Part shown: piece by piece, positions 44,088 through 52,995 of the stretch
Numbering within the stretch: position 1 is the stretch's first letter
Layout: each line of letters begins with the position of its first letter
Assembly: GCA_002356515.1 (NCBI GenBank)
Contig: AP017605.1
Location: forward strand, 3,357,001 to 3,421,000
Reading direction: 5' to 3'
Length of the DNA stretch: 64,000 nt
Source of the DNA: Mesorhizobium loti
Lineage (GTDB): Bacteria > Pseudomonadota > Alphaproteobacteria > Rhizobiales > Rhizobiaceae
Position numbers and translations under genes: made by a program
Notes under the pieces: generated by a model
Database searches by the model: none
The model's input: the letters and a program-made list of their open reading frames with translations, nothing else
Told to the model about the DNA's origin: nothing

Positions 44088-44528
44088 ATGACCAGTTCAG
44101 CAGAAATCATTGCGACACTCGGACTGAAGCCGCATCCGGAAGGCGGCTGGTACACGGAAACCTTTCGCGACGAAGCCGGCGGTGCACGCGGCCATTCGAC
44201 CGCCATCTATTTCCTGCTGGAGCAGCACCAGCTTTCCGCCTGGCATCGGGTCAAGGACGCCGCCGAGGTCTGGCATTTCCATGCCGGCGCGCCGCTGGCG
44301 CTGTCGATGTGGGAAGAAGGGTCAACCGTGATCGAGCAGGTGCTCGGCATCGGGCTCGCAGCGGGCGAACGGCCGCAGATCGTCGTGCCGGCAGGCTGGT
44401 GGCAATCGGCGTGCAGCCTGGGCGACTGGACGCTGGTCGGCTGCACGGTCGCGCCGGGCTTTGATTTCGCCGCCTTTGAACTGGCCGAGCCGGGCTGGCA
44501 GCCTACCCCAGCAGGAAACCCAGCGTGA
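44088..44528 (+). CDS. Cupin (DUF985) protein
   Basis: This 146-residue cupin of the DUF985 family starts MTSSAEIIATLGLKPHPEGGWYTETF; the metal-site-like residues include His in AWHRVKDAAEVWHFHAGAPL. The length matches the family, whose function is uncertain. The ATG at 44088 is chosen over a frame open from 43878. It is 22 bp after gloB, so likely co-transcribed. Its 3' end overlaps the convergent YhhN gene by 26 bases. Confidence 0.85.
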   Translation: MTSSAEIIATLGLKPHPEGGWYTETFRDEAGGARGHSTAIYFLLEQHQLSAWHRVKDAAEVWHFHAGAPLALSMWEEGSTVIEQVLGIGLAAGERPQIVVPAGWWQSACSLGDWTLVGCTVAPGFDFAAFELAEPGWQPTPAGNPA

Positions 44529-45177
44529 TCGCGAGCTGGGCGGCGTAATACGAAACCCACACCGCAAATCGCATCCACGCGCGATGCGGCGAGATGGCCG
44601 CCACCAGAAACTTCTCCGTGGCGAGCAGCCCGTCCGATGCCATGAACAGCACGGCGCCGCCGATGACCCAGGCGCTGTTGGTGGTCAGAGCGGACATGCC
44701 CATCGCCAGGATCGCCACGACATAACAGGCGATCGGGATGCGCAGGCTGGGGCCAACGCGGCGCCAGAGCGCGGCGAGCATGACGATCACGAACACCGCC
44801 AGTGCCAGCGCGATCGCCCCGCGCCAGGACTCGGCGCCAAGCAATCCCAACCCGCCACCGCTGCGCAGGAACAGCGCGATGTAGACGATGTGGGCGAGGA
44901 GGAAGCTGGCGAGCCCGCCGAGAAACGCCTTTTCGCCGTCGCGCGACAGGAAGGCATCGCCCACCGCGCTGAGCGCCAGGGCCACGACCAGCAGCAGCGG
45001 GCCGCCTTGCAGCGCCGAAAGCACGGCAAGCATCGCGACGCTAAGCGTCTTTGCCGCGGAGCGGGCGAGGCTCTGCGGCATGCCCAGCGTGAAAGCGTAG
45101 ATCACCGCCGCAACCAGCGAGAAGATCAGCGTCGCATTGGCGTTGGCGTCGATGCCGCCGGCAAACGGCATGGTCAT
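44503..45177 (-). CDS. YhhN-family membrane protein (lysoplasmalogenase-like)
   Basis: This 224-residue polytopic membrane protein of about eight hydrophobic segments contains SAVGDAFLSRDGEKAFLGGLASFLLAHIVYI, the YhhN/TMEM86 signature with conserved Asp residues. Family members hydrolyse the vinyl ether bond of lysoplasmalogens in animals; the bacterial substrate is not settled. It overlaps the next upstream gene (EamA) by four bases, so the two are translationally coupled. Confidence 0.83.
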   Translation of the reverse strand: MTMPFAGGIDANANATLIFSLVAAVIYAFTLGMPQSLARSAAKTLSVAMLAVLSALQGGPLLLVVALALSAVGDAFLSRDGEKAFLGGLASFLLAHIVYIALFLRSGGGLGLLGAESWRGAIALALAVFVIVMLAALWRRVGPSLRIPIACYVVAILAMGMSALTTNSAWVIGGAVLFMASDGLLATEKFLVAAISPHRAWMRFAVWVSYYAAQLAITLGFLLG

Positions 45178-46088
45178 GCCCCGGCTCCGCTTTCGACTGC
45201 CTCGGCTCGGCTCTCAGCTACGGCCGGCTTGCGCAGGAACAGCGATTTTGCCGCCAAGGCCGCACCGCCGGTGATGAGCACGCAGGCAGCGAGGATGCGC
45301 AGCGATGGCTCGGCGACGCCGGCCGCGATCAGCACCAGCGTCGAGAGCAGCGGCGCCGCATAGCTTGCCGCGCCCAGCACCTGGATATTGCCGCGTTTGA
45401 CGCCGATGTCCCAGGCATAGAAAGCCGCCCCCACCGGCATCAGGCCAAGCCCAAGCACCGCCAGCCACTGGCCGACGCCTTCAGGCAACACCGTTTGCTC
45501 CAGCGCCAGATGGCAAACGAGCGACAGCACGGCAGTCGCCGCGCAGAACCAGGTGACGATGCTGGTCGGCACCGACGGAAAGCGCCGCGACAAAAGCGAG
45601 TAGGACGACCACAGCAGCGCGCAGACGGCAGCCATGGCATAGCCGAAGGTGTAGCGCGCATCGAAGGCCAGCCCGCCGCCCTTGGTGACGATCAGCACGG
45701 TGCCGGCAAGGCCGAGCAGCGCGCCAACGACATGGTTCCACGCCAGTTTTTCGCCCGGCATCAGCGCCGAGCCGAGCACGATCAGCAGCGGCCACAGATA
45801 GGCGATCAGGCTCGCCTCGACCGCCGGCGCGTTGCGCAGCGCGGTGAAATAGAAAAAATGGTAGCCGAACAGGCCGGCAATGCCGATCAGCCAGACCTGT
45901 GGTGGAATCTTCTGGCTCTTGTCGGCGGCCGGCATGAACAGCCGCGCGACAAGCCCGACGCCGGTGCCGATCGAGAAGGTGATCGCCGACAAAAGGAATG
46001 GCGGCACCTTGCCCGACGCATCGGTGAGCAGCGCCAAAAGCGCCCACATGGCGACTGCCGAAAAACCGATCAGTGTTGCGCGCGCCAT
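45174..46088 (-). CDS. EamA-family (YddG-like) transporter
   Basis: This 304-residue protein has ten membrane helices in two EamA repeats. NAPAVEASLIAYLWPLLIVLGSALMPGE resembles the YddG subgroup of aromatic amino acid exporters, so aromatic amino acid export is a guess. The 3' end overlaps the YhhN gene by four bases. Confidence 0.82.
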   Translation of the reverse strand: MARATLIGFSAVAMWALLALLTDASGKVPPFLLSAITFSIGTGVGLVARLFMPAADKSQKIPPQVWLIGIAGLFGYHFFYFTALRNAPAVEASLIAYLWPLLIVLGSALMPGEKLAWNHVVGALLGLAGTVLIVTKGGGLAFDARYTFGYAMAAVCALLWSSYSLLSRRFPSVPTSIVTWFCAATAVLSLVCHLALEQTVLPEGVGQWLAVLGLGLMPVGAAFYAWDIGVKRGNIQVLGAASYAAPLLSTLVLIAAGVAEPSLRILAACVLITGGAALAAKSLFLRKPAVAESRAEAVESGAGA

Positions 46089-46132
46089 GTCCTCTCCCGT
46101 GGCGCGCCCTGCTCTGTCCCCGGGGGCGTGCC

Positions 46133-46921
46133 CTATTGTACCGCTTCGAAACGCCCGGCGCTGATGGTCAAGGTGCCGATCTGCGTTCCCACCGTGGCGT
46201 GGATCGGCGCATATACTCCGGTTTGGCCGAGCGGCGCAAACGTCACCATCATGCGGCTTTTGTTCTTGAGATAGTTGAGCGCCTTGCGGCCCTTGCGATA
46301 GCCCGCCACCGGCTCGAAGCCCATGCGGCAGGTGATCGTGTCGCCTTTGTAGCCCGGCACCGAGATCGTGCCTTTCGAGACGTAGTTCAGCGTCAGGTCG
46401 GCGCGCATCTCACCATCGTAGAACTTGACCTTGCGGCCGCAGACCTGGTCGAGGCTGTCGGCATGGATGACGGTGGCGGCCATCGGATCGAGCACGGATG
46501 CCAGGTCGCCGGCACGGATCGGCACCCAATTGTTGGGATCGCGCTTTTCCGGCGCCGGAATGACCTGCGTCGAGGTCACCGCGCCATTGGTGAAGCGGAT
46601 ATCGACCACCGATGCTTTCTTGCCGGAGGTGTAATCGGCCCGGAATGCCTGCGGCACCATCTTCTTGCCGGAAATCGTGCCCTTGGACGAGATCGTGCCG
46701 CGCGTGTCATCGAACAGTTTGGCCAGGCCTGCGGCGGATACGCTGCCTTCGATCGCGTAGGCGCCATTCTCGTAATGGCTGGAGAAGGTCGATCTCGCGA
46801 TCGAGAGACCAAGGAACGACACCGTGTATTCGCCCTTGAAGGACTGCGGCGAGGCAGCCGAAGCGGCGGACGGCAAGGCAACGGCAAGCACGGCAACAAG
46901 CGCGTAAGACAAACGAGGCAT
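46133..46921 (-). CDS. DUF3108 exported protein
   Basis: This 262-residue protein has a cleavable signal peptide (MPRLSYALVAVLAVALPSAASA) and the DUF3108 beta-rich domain starting GEYTVSFLGLSIARSTF. The family is thought to be periplasmic or outer-membrane associated with unknown function. The start at 46921 is chosen over an in-frame start at 46975 because it begins the signal sequence. It is 44 bp upstream of the EamA gene on the same strand and faces the rpmB promoter region. Confidence 0.85.
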   Translation of the reverse strand: MPRLSYALVAVLAVALPSAASAASPQSFKGEYTVSFLGLSIARSTFSSHYENGAYAIEGSVSAAGLAKLFDDTRGTISSKGTISGKKMVPQAFRADYTSGKKASVVDIRFTNGAVTSTQVIPAPEKRDPNNWVPIRAGDLASVLDPMAATVIHADSLDQVCGRKVKFYDGEMRADLTLNYVSKGTISVPGYKGDTITCRMGFEPVAGYRKGRKALNYLKNKSRMMVTFAPLGQTGVYAPIHATVGTQIGTLTISAGRFEAVQ

Positions 46922-47051
46922 GGCGGGATCGGATCCTTGATTTTCGGCCGGAGGTGGGCGACTCCGGTCTGGCATGTCCCTATGAGACCGCTTATAGGAT
47001 GAAATCCGGCCTTAATATGAAATGCCGGGCGCTTCCGTGGCAAAGCCGGTG

Positions 47052-47080
47052 CTTGACGCCCCGGCGAAATGCAACTATGG
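47052..47080 (+). promoter_or_regulatory. Sigma-70-type promoter for rpmB
   Basis: CTTGAC (47052-47057), 17 bases, then CTATGG (47075-47080) resembles the rhizobial sigma-70 consensus CTTGAC-N17-CTATAT. It is 100 bp upstream of rpmB. Confidence 0.55.
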
Positions 47081-47180
47081 AACGCCAACTTTTTCCATAA
47101 GGCCGCCTGACCAGAACCGCGCGCCACCCGGCGTGGGCACAAAGGTTTGGCAGGTCCCGAGAGAATTGAAGGTTAGAATT

Positions 47181-47477
47181 ATGTCCCGCACCTGCGAACT
47201 CACTGCCAAGGCAGTCCAGACCGGCAACAATGTGAGCCACGCCAACAACAAGACCAAGCGTCGCTTCCTGCCGAACCTCGTCAATGTGACGCTGATTTCG
47301 GAAGCGCTGAACCAGAATGTGCGCCTGCGCATCTCGGCCAACGCCCTGCGGTCGGTCGAACATCGCGGCGGCCTCGACGCTTTCCTCGCCAAGGCCGACG
47401 TCAAGGAACTGTCGCAGCGCGCGCGTCTCTTGAAGAAGCAGATCGCCAAGAAGCTGGCCGAACAGGTCGCTGCCTAA
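47181..47477 (+). CDS. rpmB: 50S ribosomal protein L28
   Basis: This 98-residue protein matches L28: [32 protein letters not shown] then a basic helix ending [15 protein letters not shown]. It binds 23S rRNA at the ribosome. The ATG at 47181 is preferred to a frame open from 47022. No strong U-tract terminator follows, so the downstream transporter may be read through from the rpmB promoter. Confidence 0.96.
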   Translation: MSRTCELTAKAVQTGNNVSHANNKTKRRFLPNLVNVTLISEALNQNVRLRISANALRSVEHRGGLDAFLAKADVKELSQRARLLKKQIAKKLAEQVAA

Positions 47478-47517
47478 CACCGGATCAAGGCGGGGGACGA
47501 CCGCCGGGCTAACCTCT

Positions 47518-47547
47518 TGTTGGCCTCTGGCCAACATCGTGTTGGCC
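47518..47547 (+). promoter_or_regulatory. Bistable hairpin in the rpmB-yhhQ spacer
   Basis: TGTTGGCC (47518-47525), GGCCAACA (47529-47536) and TGTTGGCC (47540-47547) allow two mutually exclusive perfect 8-bp stems that share the middle arm, with loops TCT and TCG. Confidence 0.6.
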
Positions 47548-47551
47548 CTAG

Positions 47552-47589
47552 GCATCGGATTAGATCCGCAAGGTTCGCCAATCCGGTGC
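47552..47589 (+). promoter_or_regulatory. 10-bp stem-loop in the yhhQ leader
   Basis: GCATCGGATT (47552-47561) pairs with AATCCGGTGC (47580-47589), including one G-U pair, around an 18-nt loop. Confidence 0.45.
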
Positions 47590-47605
47590 TCAAATACGAA
47601 GCGAG

Positions 47606-47622
47606 CATGCCCGACGGGCATG
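47606..47622 (+). promoter_or_regulatory. 7-bp hairpin just before the preQ1-I candidate
   Basis: CATGCCC (47606-47612) pairs with GGGCATG (47616-47622) around GAC. It ends nine bases before the riboswitch candidate and might help to isolate it from upstream RNA. Confidence 0.45.
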
Positions 47623-47630
47623 ATGCTCCG

Positions 47631-47659
47631 CTGGTTCCATTACCCAGGATAAAAAAATG
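47631..47659 (+). promoter_or_regulatory. preQ1-I-like riboswitch candidate spanning the yhhQ start codon
   Basis: CTGG (47631-47634) pairs with CCAG (47644-47647) as P1. The loop TTCCATTAC follows the pattern of preQ1-I aptamers, ending with C47643, the candidate ligand-pairing cytosine. An A-rich tail leads to AATG (47656-47659), which pairs with CATT (47638-47641) as P2. The start codon (47657-47659) and part of the AGGA ribosome binding site (47646-47649) fall in the structure. A queuosine-precursor transporter follows directly. Confidence 0.62.
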
Positions 47660-48337
47660 ACTTCCTTCTCGCGATATCTGCCCTTCGTGGCCGCCATGGC
47701 GCTTGTCGTCGTGGCATCGAACATTCTCGTGCAGTTCCCGATGCAGGGTCAGATCGGCGGCCTGTCGCTGGCCGACCTGCTCACCTGGGGCGCTTTCACC
47801 TATCCGTTCTCCTTCCTGGTCACCGACCTCGCCAATCGCCGTTACGGACCTGCCGTGGCGCGCCGGATCGTCTTTGTAGGCTTTATGACGGCTGTGGTCT
47901 GCTCGATCCTCGTGCCGCCCTTCCTGTTCCGCCATGGCCTGATCGAATTCGAGACCGCGGCCGACCGGCTGGTGCGCATCGCGGCCGCTTCCGGCGCCGC
48001 CTTCCTGTCCGCGCAACTGCTCGACGTCACCGTGTTCAACCGGCTGCGCCGGCAGAGCTGGTGGCGGGCTCCGATCGTCGGCACGCTGGTCGGATCGGTG
48101 TTCGACACCATGGTCTTCTTCACCGTCGCATTTTCGGCGGCCTTCGCCTTTGCCGGCCCGAATGACGGTTTCGCGCTCGAAACGGCGCCGCTGATGGGTG
48201 TCTTCCACGTCGAGGCCATGCGCTGGGTCTCCTGGGCGCTTGGCGACCTCTCGGTGAAATTGATCATCGCCGTGGTCGCGCTCATCCCCTACCGGCTGCT
48301 CGCCGCCCGCTGGAGCCAGCCGGCAGTCGCGGTCTAA
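47657..48337 (+). CDS. yhhQ: Queuosine precursor transporter (YhhQ/VUT family)
   Basis: This 226-residue membrane protein has about six hydrophobic segments and the COG1738 hallmarks LADLLTWGAFTYPFSFLVTDLANRRYG and FDTMVFFTVAFSAAF. E. coli YhhQ imports preQ0/preQ1 for queuosine tRNA modification. The ATG at 47657 lies at the end of an A7 run with AGGA eight bases upstream, and the whole translation-initiation region overlaps the preQ1-I-like element. It is followed after three bases by the spermidine-synthase-like gene. Confidence 0.88.
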   Translation: MTSFSRYLPFVAAMALVVVASNILVQFPMQGQIGGLSLADLLTWGAFTYPFSFLVTDLANRRYGPAVARRIVFVGFMTAVVCSILVPPFLFRHGLIEFETAADRLVRIAAASGAAFLSAQLLDVTVFNRLRRQSWWRAPIVGTLVGSVFDTMVFFTVAFSAAFAFAGPNDGFALETAPLMGVFHVEAMRWVSWALGDLSVKLIIAVVALIPYRLLAARWSQPAVAV

Positions 48338-48340
48338 ACC

Positions 48341-49015
48341 ATGATCCCCTGGGTCCAGCTCGATTCGGCAAAGACCGGGGATGGTGCCCAGGAACTTCGC
48401 CTCAAGCGGCGTGGCAGCGAGTTCTCGATCATGCTCGGCACCAACGAGCTGATGAACAGCCGCCTCAGCGGCTCCGAGCAAGCGCTGGCGAAACTGTCCT
48501 GCCAAAGGATTGCGGGCCATCGGCAACCGAGAATCCTGATCGGCGGCCTTGGCATGGGGTTCACGCTGCGTACCGCTTTGGCCGAACTCGGCCAAGACGC
48601 CAGCATCGTTGTTGCTGAGCTGGTGCCGGCGGTGGTCGCCTGGGCACGCGGCCCGATGGCGGAGGTGTTTGGCGGCTGTCTTGATGACCCCCGCGTCACC
48701 ATCCAGGAGCTCGATGTCGGCCAGCTGATACGGTCCGAGCCTAAAGCCTGGGACGCGATCCTGCTCGATGTCGACAATGGCCCCGAGGGCATCGTCCACA
48801 AGGGCAATGACGCCCTCTACAGCCTCACCGGCCTCAACGCCGCGCGCACCGCCCTCAAGCCGGGCGGTGTGCTGGCGGTGTGGTCGCAGGGGCCGGACAG
48901 CGGCTTCACGCGGCGGCTGAAGCAGGCCGGCTTCGCTGTCGAGGAGGTCAACACGCGCGCCAACGGCAAGCGCGGCGCGCGCCATGTCATCTGGATCGCC
49001 ACCAACGGCTCCTGA
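48341..49015 (+). CDS. Spermidine synthase-like protein
   Basis: This 224-residue protein resembles SpeE-type aminopropyltransferases or SAM methyltransferases: motif ILIGGLGMGFTLRTALAEL (GGLGMGFT loop) followed by WDAILLDVDNGPEGIVHKGNDALY. It lacks the N-terminal beta domain of full SpeE, so polyamine synthesis is uncertain; a methyltransferase role is equally possible. It starts three bases after yhhQ, so it is probably in the same operon. Confidence 0.8.
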   Translation: MIPWVQLDSAKTGDGAQELRLKRRGSEFSIMLGTNELMNSRLSGSEQALAKLSCQRIAGHRQPRILIGGLGMGFTLRTALAELGQDASIVVAELVPAVVAWARGPMAEVFGGCLDDPRVTIQELDVGQLIRSEPKAWDAILLDVDNGPEGIVHKGNDALYSLTGLNAARTALKPGGVLAVWSQGPDSGFTRRLKQAGFAVEEVNTRANGKRGARHVIWIATNGS

Positions 49016-49037
49016 CTGAAGCCGTCGTCAGGCGGCG

Positions 49038-49526
49038 TTAGGCTTTCGACCTCTGAAGCTCCGCGGCCAGGGCCTCCAGCAGCCCGCGAGTCCCCTCCTC
49101 CCGCCCCTTGGCGGAATCCACACCATCGAAGAAAGCGCCCTGTTCGGTATAGGTCAGCCTTGTGCCATCGCCCGAGGGTGTCAGTTCCACAGTGGTCAGC
49201 GATGCCGACATGGGCCGCGGTCCGATCGCCATCCTGTAGGAAAACACGATGCGCTGATCGGGAACGATGTCCTGGAACTGCGCGTCGAGCCTGACCTCCG
49301 GGCCGCCGCCATAGCTGAAACGCGACACCTCGCCACCGCCGACGCGGAAATCGAAGCTGAATTCGGCGACGGTGAAACCATCACCATCAACCCGCCACCG
49401 CCGCACCGTCGCCTTGTCGGCGAAAGCATGAAAGACCTTGGCCGGCGACTGCGGATAGGTCCGCTCGATGGTGAATGTGGAGTGGATGACGGAATGCTCG
49501 TCTTTCACAGACGCGATCTGGTTCAT
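49038..49526 (-). CDS. SRPBCC (AHSA1-like) family protein
   Basis: This 162-residue START/Bet v1-fold protein begins with STFTIERTYPQSPAKVFHAFADKATVRRWR and ends with EGTRGLLEALAAEL, typical of the AHSA1/ARHI domain. Such proteins bind hydrophobic ligands, and many are encoded with an ArsR regulator. It overlaps the ArsR stop region by four bases and is coupled to it. Function unknown. Confidence 0.85.
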   Translation of the reverse strand: MNQIASVKDEHSVIHSTFTIERTYPQSPAKVFHAFADKATVRRWRVDGDGFTVAEFSFDFRVGGGEVSRFSYGGGPEVRLDAQFQDIVPDQRIVFSYRMAIGPRPMSASLTTVELTPSGDGTRLTYTEQGAFFDGVDSAKGREEGTRGLLEALAAELQRSKA

Positions 49527-49891
49527 GTCTGGTCGTCCTTTTCCTGGTCTTGAACTTTCGGGGATGATTGATCCGTCTCGGCCAGAATCTCACCGAGTCG
49601 GTCGAGGTGGCGTTCCGCCGGAATGCGGCGCTCCGCAATCCAGTCGGCGAGCGGAGCGAGCCCGCCCGGTTCGATCCGGCAGGTGCGCACCCGCCCGATC
49701 TTCTCGCTGCGGATCAGTCCGCAGGCCTCCAGCGCCTGCAAATGTTGCAGCACGGCGGCGAAGGTCATGCCGAAAGGCTCCGCCAGTTGGCTGACGGTGG
49801 CCGGTCCGCGGCTCAAGCGTTCCAGGATCTGGCGGCGGGTCGGCTCGACGAGCGCGCGGAGGATGCTGTCGATCTTGGAATAGTCAAGCAT
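49523..49891 (-). CDS. ArsR-family regulator partnered with the SRPBCC protein
   Basis: This 122-residue winged-helix protein has SILRALVEPTRRQILERL, a recognition helix in FGMTFAAVLQHLQALEACGLI and a basic RTCRIEP wing. It is the common partner of AHSA1-domain proteins. The ATG at 49891 is chosen over an in-frame frame reaching 50044, because MLDYSKID is a typical ArsR start. A palindrome lies 36 bp upstream and may be its operator. Confidence 0.88.
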   Translation of the reverse strand: MLDYSKIDSILRALVEPTRRQILERLSRGPATVSQLAEPFGMTFAAVLQHLQALEACGLIRSEKIGRVRTCRIEPGGLAPLADWIAERRIPAERHLDRLGEILAETDQSSPKVQDQEKDDQT

Positions 49892-49926
49892 GGACTTGAG
49901 TATTCCGCCAACGACGTCAATTGTCA

Positions 49927-49936
49927 AGTCATGACT
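49927..49936. promoter_or_regulatory. Palindrome upstream of the ArsR gene
   Basis: AGTCATGACT is a perfect 10-bp palindrome 36 bp before the arsR-type start. It is a candidate autoregulatory operator. Confidence 0.4.
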
Positions 49937-50062
49937 AAAGTATTTTGACGAAGCCTGGACACCCCCACGCCCCAAAAAGCGAAGGTTGCGGCGAAGGCGC
50001 GAAGGAAGAACGGGCATAAGGACGCCGGGGCGCGGCCCGAACATAGCCGTGTATGGCCGGGC

Positions 50063-51091
50063 TCAATCCTGGTGCAGGATGAATTCCAAATAGAGGTTGC
50101 GCTGCAGGATCGAATGGTTGTCGTCGGAGATCAGCGACACCATCAGCGCGCCGTCATCGCGGGTCCAGACGTCGAGGCCTTCCATATTGTCGATCTGGTA
50201 GCCCATGTCGGCGTCCAGCAGCACCGGCCCGTCGGCGACCGCGCCCTTCTCGACGCTCTCGCCATAGATGCGCCGCAGCCGCATCTTCAGGCCGCCTGCC
50301 ATGGTGAAACTGCGCTCCAGCAGCAAAAGGTCGCCGTCCGGCAGGAAGGCGCCGTCCGTGATGTCGAAATCGCCATTGCGCTTGACGGTGAATACACCCT
50401 TGTGCGGCCCTTCGATGATGGCGGCATAGATGTTGCCAGCCTTGTCGAGGCTCTTTTCCGAGACCACGACCAGGCCGCCCGCATGCTGGCCGTTGGCATT
50501 GGCATGGGTAACGGTCTCGAAGCCTCGATTCTGGCGCAGCTCGCGCGCCGGCACCAGGAAATCCAGCTGCCGGTATGGCCCCTTCATATCAGTCGGATCG
50601 ATCTTGAATTGGGCGACGCGGTGGTTGCGCTCGAAACCGACCGTGGCGATGCCGTCCTTGACCGCGAGGCCTTCGGCATCGACTTCCCATTTCTCGTCGA
50701 TCGGCTGGCCGCCCTGGTCGACCATCTGCTGCATGCGGAAGTTCTGGATGCCTATGGGACGCCTGTCGGCGTCGCGGACGACCGTACCGAAGAACCAGTA
50801 GCCTGTGTCGGCAACGCCGATGAAATCGCTGCCCGCCTTCAGAAAGCGGAAGGCCGACAGCGCGCCGAAATCGCGCGATTTCGAGGTCATTTCCAGTCCG
50901 CCGACGAATTCGAGCGAACCGAACTGCTTGTCGGCCTTGCCAATGCGGAATTCGGTGATCGGGCGGGCCGAAACCTCGATGGGTTCAACCGCGGCCGGAC
51001 CGGCCGCACCGGCTGACGCCGACGCCACGCCGGCGAAGAGGGCGATGGCGGCGAAGAGCGTTTGCCGAAACCCGCCGCGCGAAAAGATCAT
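50063..51091 (-). CDS. Exported phytase-like (esterase-like activity) family protein
   Basis: This 342-residue protein has a signal peptide ([27 protein letters not shown]) and the phytase-like beta-propeller family features [25 protein letters not shown] and [22 protein letters not shown]. Whether it hydrolyses phosphate esters is not shown. Its start overlaps the cobT stop by four bases (ATGA), so it belongs to the cob operon in this strain. Confidence 0.8.
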   Translation of the reverse strand: MIFSRGGFRQTLFAAIALFAGVASASAGAAGPAAVEPIEVSARPITEFRIGKADKQFGSLEFVGGLEMTSKSRDFGALSAFRFLKAGSDFIGVADTGYWFFGTVVRDADRRPIGIQNFRMQQMVDQGGQPIDEKWEVDAEGLAVKDGIATVGFERNHRVAQFKIDPTDMKGPYRQLDFLVPARELRQNRGFETVTHANANGQHAGGLVVVSEKSLDKAGNIYAAIIEGPHKGVFTVKRNGDFDITDGAFLPDGDLLLLERSFTMAGGLKMRLRRIYGESVEKGAVADGPVLLDADMGYQIDNMEGLDVWTRDDGALMVSLISDDNHSILQRNLYLEFILHQD

Positions 51092-52986
51092 CCGGCGCGC
51101 CGCATGCCGCCACGCCGCGTGTCGCGTGCGCTTTCCTCGGCAAACAGCGAAGCCAGCTGCTCGGTCATGGCGCCGGCCAATTCCTCGGCATCGACGATGG
51201 TGACGGCGCGCCTGTAATAGCGCGTGACGTCATGGCCGATGCCGATGGCCAAGAGTTCCACCGGCGAGCGCGTCTCGATCAGTTCGATGACGGCGCGCAG
51301 ATGGCGCTCGAGATAATTGCCCGGATTGACCGAAAGCGTCGAATCGTCGACCGGCGCGCCATCCGAGATCATCATCAGAATCTTGCGCTGTTCCGGCCGG
51401 GCGATCAGCCGGTTGTGCGCCCACAGCAGCGCCTCGCCGTCGATGTTTTCCTTGAGCAGACCTTCGCGCATCATCAGGCCAAGATTGCGCCGGGCCCGCC
51501 GCCACGGATGGTCCGCGGATTTGTAGATGATGTGGCGCAGATCGTTGAGCCGGCCGGGGTTCGGCGGCTTGCCGTCCTTCAGCCATTTTTCGCGCGCTTG
51601 CCCGCCTTTCCACGCCCGCGTGGTGAAGCCGAGGATCTCGACCGAGACGCCGCAGCGCTCCAGCGTGCGCGCCAGGATGTCGGCGCAGGTGGCGGCGACC
51701 GTGATCGGCCGGCCGCGCATCGAGCCCGAATTATCGAGCACCAGCGTCACCACCGTGTCGCGGAATTTGGTGTCGCGTTCCTGCTTGAAGGACAGCGGCT
51801 GCATCGGGTCGATGACGACGCGCACCAGCCGCGCCGGGTCGAGATAGCCCTCTTCCAGGTCGAAATCCCAGGACCGGTTCTGCTGCGCCATCAGCCGCCG
51901 CTGCAGCCGGTTGGCGAGCCGCCCGACGACGCCGGACAGATTGGCCAGTTGCTTGTCGAGGAAGGCGCGCAGCCGGTCGAGTTCTTCCTCTTCGCAAAGC
52001 TCTTCGGCGCCGACCGTCTCGTCAAAGGCTGTCGTGAAGACCTTGTAGTCGATTTCCTTCGGCAGATTGGTGAAGGGATTGTCGTTGCGGCGCGCCTCGC
52101 CGGGCGTCTCGGCATCGGCATCGTCGTCGTCGGACAGATCGTCGGCGGTGGCGTCGGAGGCCTCCGTCTCGGACGATTGTTCGTCGTCGGCCGAAGCCTC
52201 GGCATCCTCGGACTGCGACTGCTCGGAACCGGAATCCTCTTCGCCGCCCTCCTCGCTCTGCTCCTCGCCTTGCGGCTGGTTGTCGTCATTGTCCTCGGAG
52301 TCTTCCGTCTCCTGGTCGTCGCCGAGTTCTTCGGCCATTTCCATGGAGGCGAGCATTTCGCGCACGACGCGGGCGAAGGCCTGCTGGTCGTCGAGCTTGG
52401 CCGACAGACCGTCGAGGTCGGCCTTGGCCTTCTCTTCGACCCAGGGCCGCCAGAGCTCGACCAGCCGCTCGCCGCTCTTGGGCACCGGCCGGCCGGTCAG
52501 CTTCTCGCGCACCATCAGGGCGAGTGCTTCCTCGATCGGCGCATCGGCCTTGTCCTTGACGTCGACGAGGTTGGCCTTGGCGTATTTGTCCTCCAGCATC
52601 GAGCCGATATTGTCGGCGACGCCTTGCATGGCGCGGCTGCCGATCGCCTCGACGCGGGCCTGCTCGACCGCGTCATAGATGGCGCGCGCCGCCTTGCCTT
52701 CCGGCGCCAGCTTGGTGTGGATACGCGCATCGTGGCAGGCGCGCTTCAGCGCCATGGAGTCGCCGAGGCCGCGGGTGATCGCGATATCGGTCTTCGACGC
52801 CTTCTTCGGCAGTTCGGGCAAGCGCGCCCGGCTGCCGGCGAGCGCCGGCCGATCCTTGGCGAAGCCGACTTCCATCTCCTTGTCGCCGGCAATGGCGCGC
52901 ATGCAGACGGTGACGGCGCGCTTGAAGCTGTCGGCTTCAGACCCCGTCTTCGACTTGTTGCGCGTGTTGTCGCCCGGACCCGCCAT
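51088..52986 (-). CDS. cobT: Aerobic cobaltochelatase subunit CobT
   Basis: This 632-residue subunit of the CobNST cobalt chelatase inserts cobalt into hydrogenobyrinic acid a,c-diamide. A helical N-terminal half is followed by a very acidic, Glu/Ser/Asp-rich linker (about residues 215-310) and a C-terminal von Willebrand A domain with MIDAS motif LDNSGSM (about 418). The length matches CobT. It is transcribed after cobS and the orphan gene. The phytase-like gene overlaps its 3' end. Confidence 0.95.
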   Translation of the reverse strand: MAGPGDNTRNKSKTGSEADSFKRAVTVCMRAIAGDKEMEVGFAKDRPALAGSRARLPELPKKASKTDIAITRGLGDSMALKRACHDARIHTKLAPEGKAARAIYDAVEQARVEAIGSRAMQGVADNIGSMLEDKYAKANLVDVKDKADAPIEEALALMVREKLTGRPVPKSGERLVELWRPWVEEKAKADLDGLSAKLDDQQAFARVVREMLASMEMAEELGDDQETEDSEDNDDNQPQGEEQSEEGGEEDSGSEQSQSEDAEASADDEQSSETEASDATADDLSDDDDADAETPGEARRNDNPFTNLPKEIDYKVFTTAFDETVGAEELCEEEELDRLRAFLDKQLANLSGVVGRLANRLQRRLMAQQNRSWDFDLEEGYLDPARLVRVVIDPMQPLSFKQERDTKFRDTVVTLVLDNSGSMRGRPITVAATCADILARTLERCGVSVEILGFTTRAWKGGQAREKWLKDGKPPNPGRLNDLRHIIYKSADHPWRRARRNLGLMMREGLLKENIDGEALLWAHNRLIARPEQRKILMMISDGAPVDDSTLSVNPGNYLERHLRAVIELIETRSPVELLAIGIGHDVTRYYRRAVTIVDAEELAGAMTEQLASLFAEESARDTRRGGMRRAG

Positions 52987-52995
52987 TATCTATCT

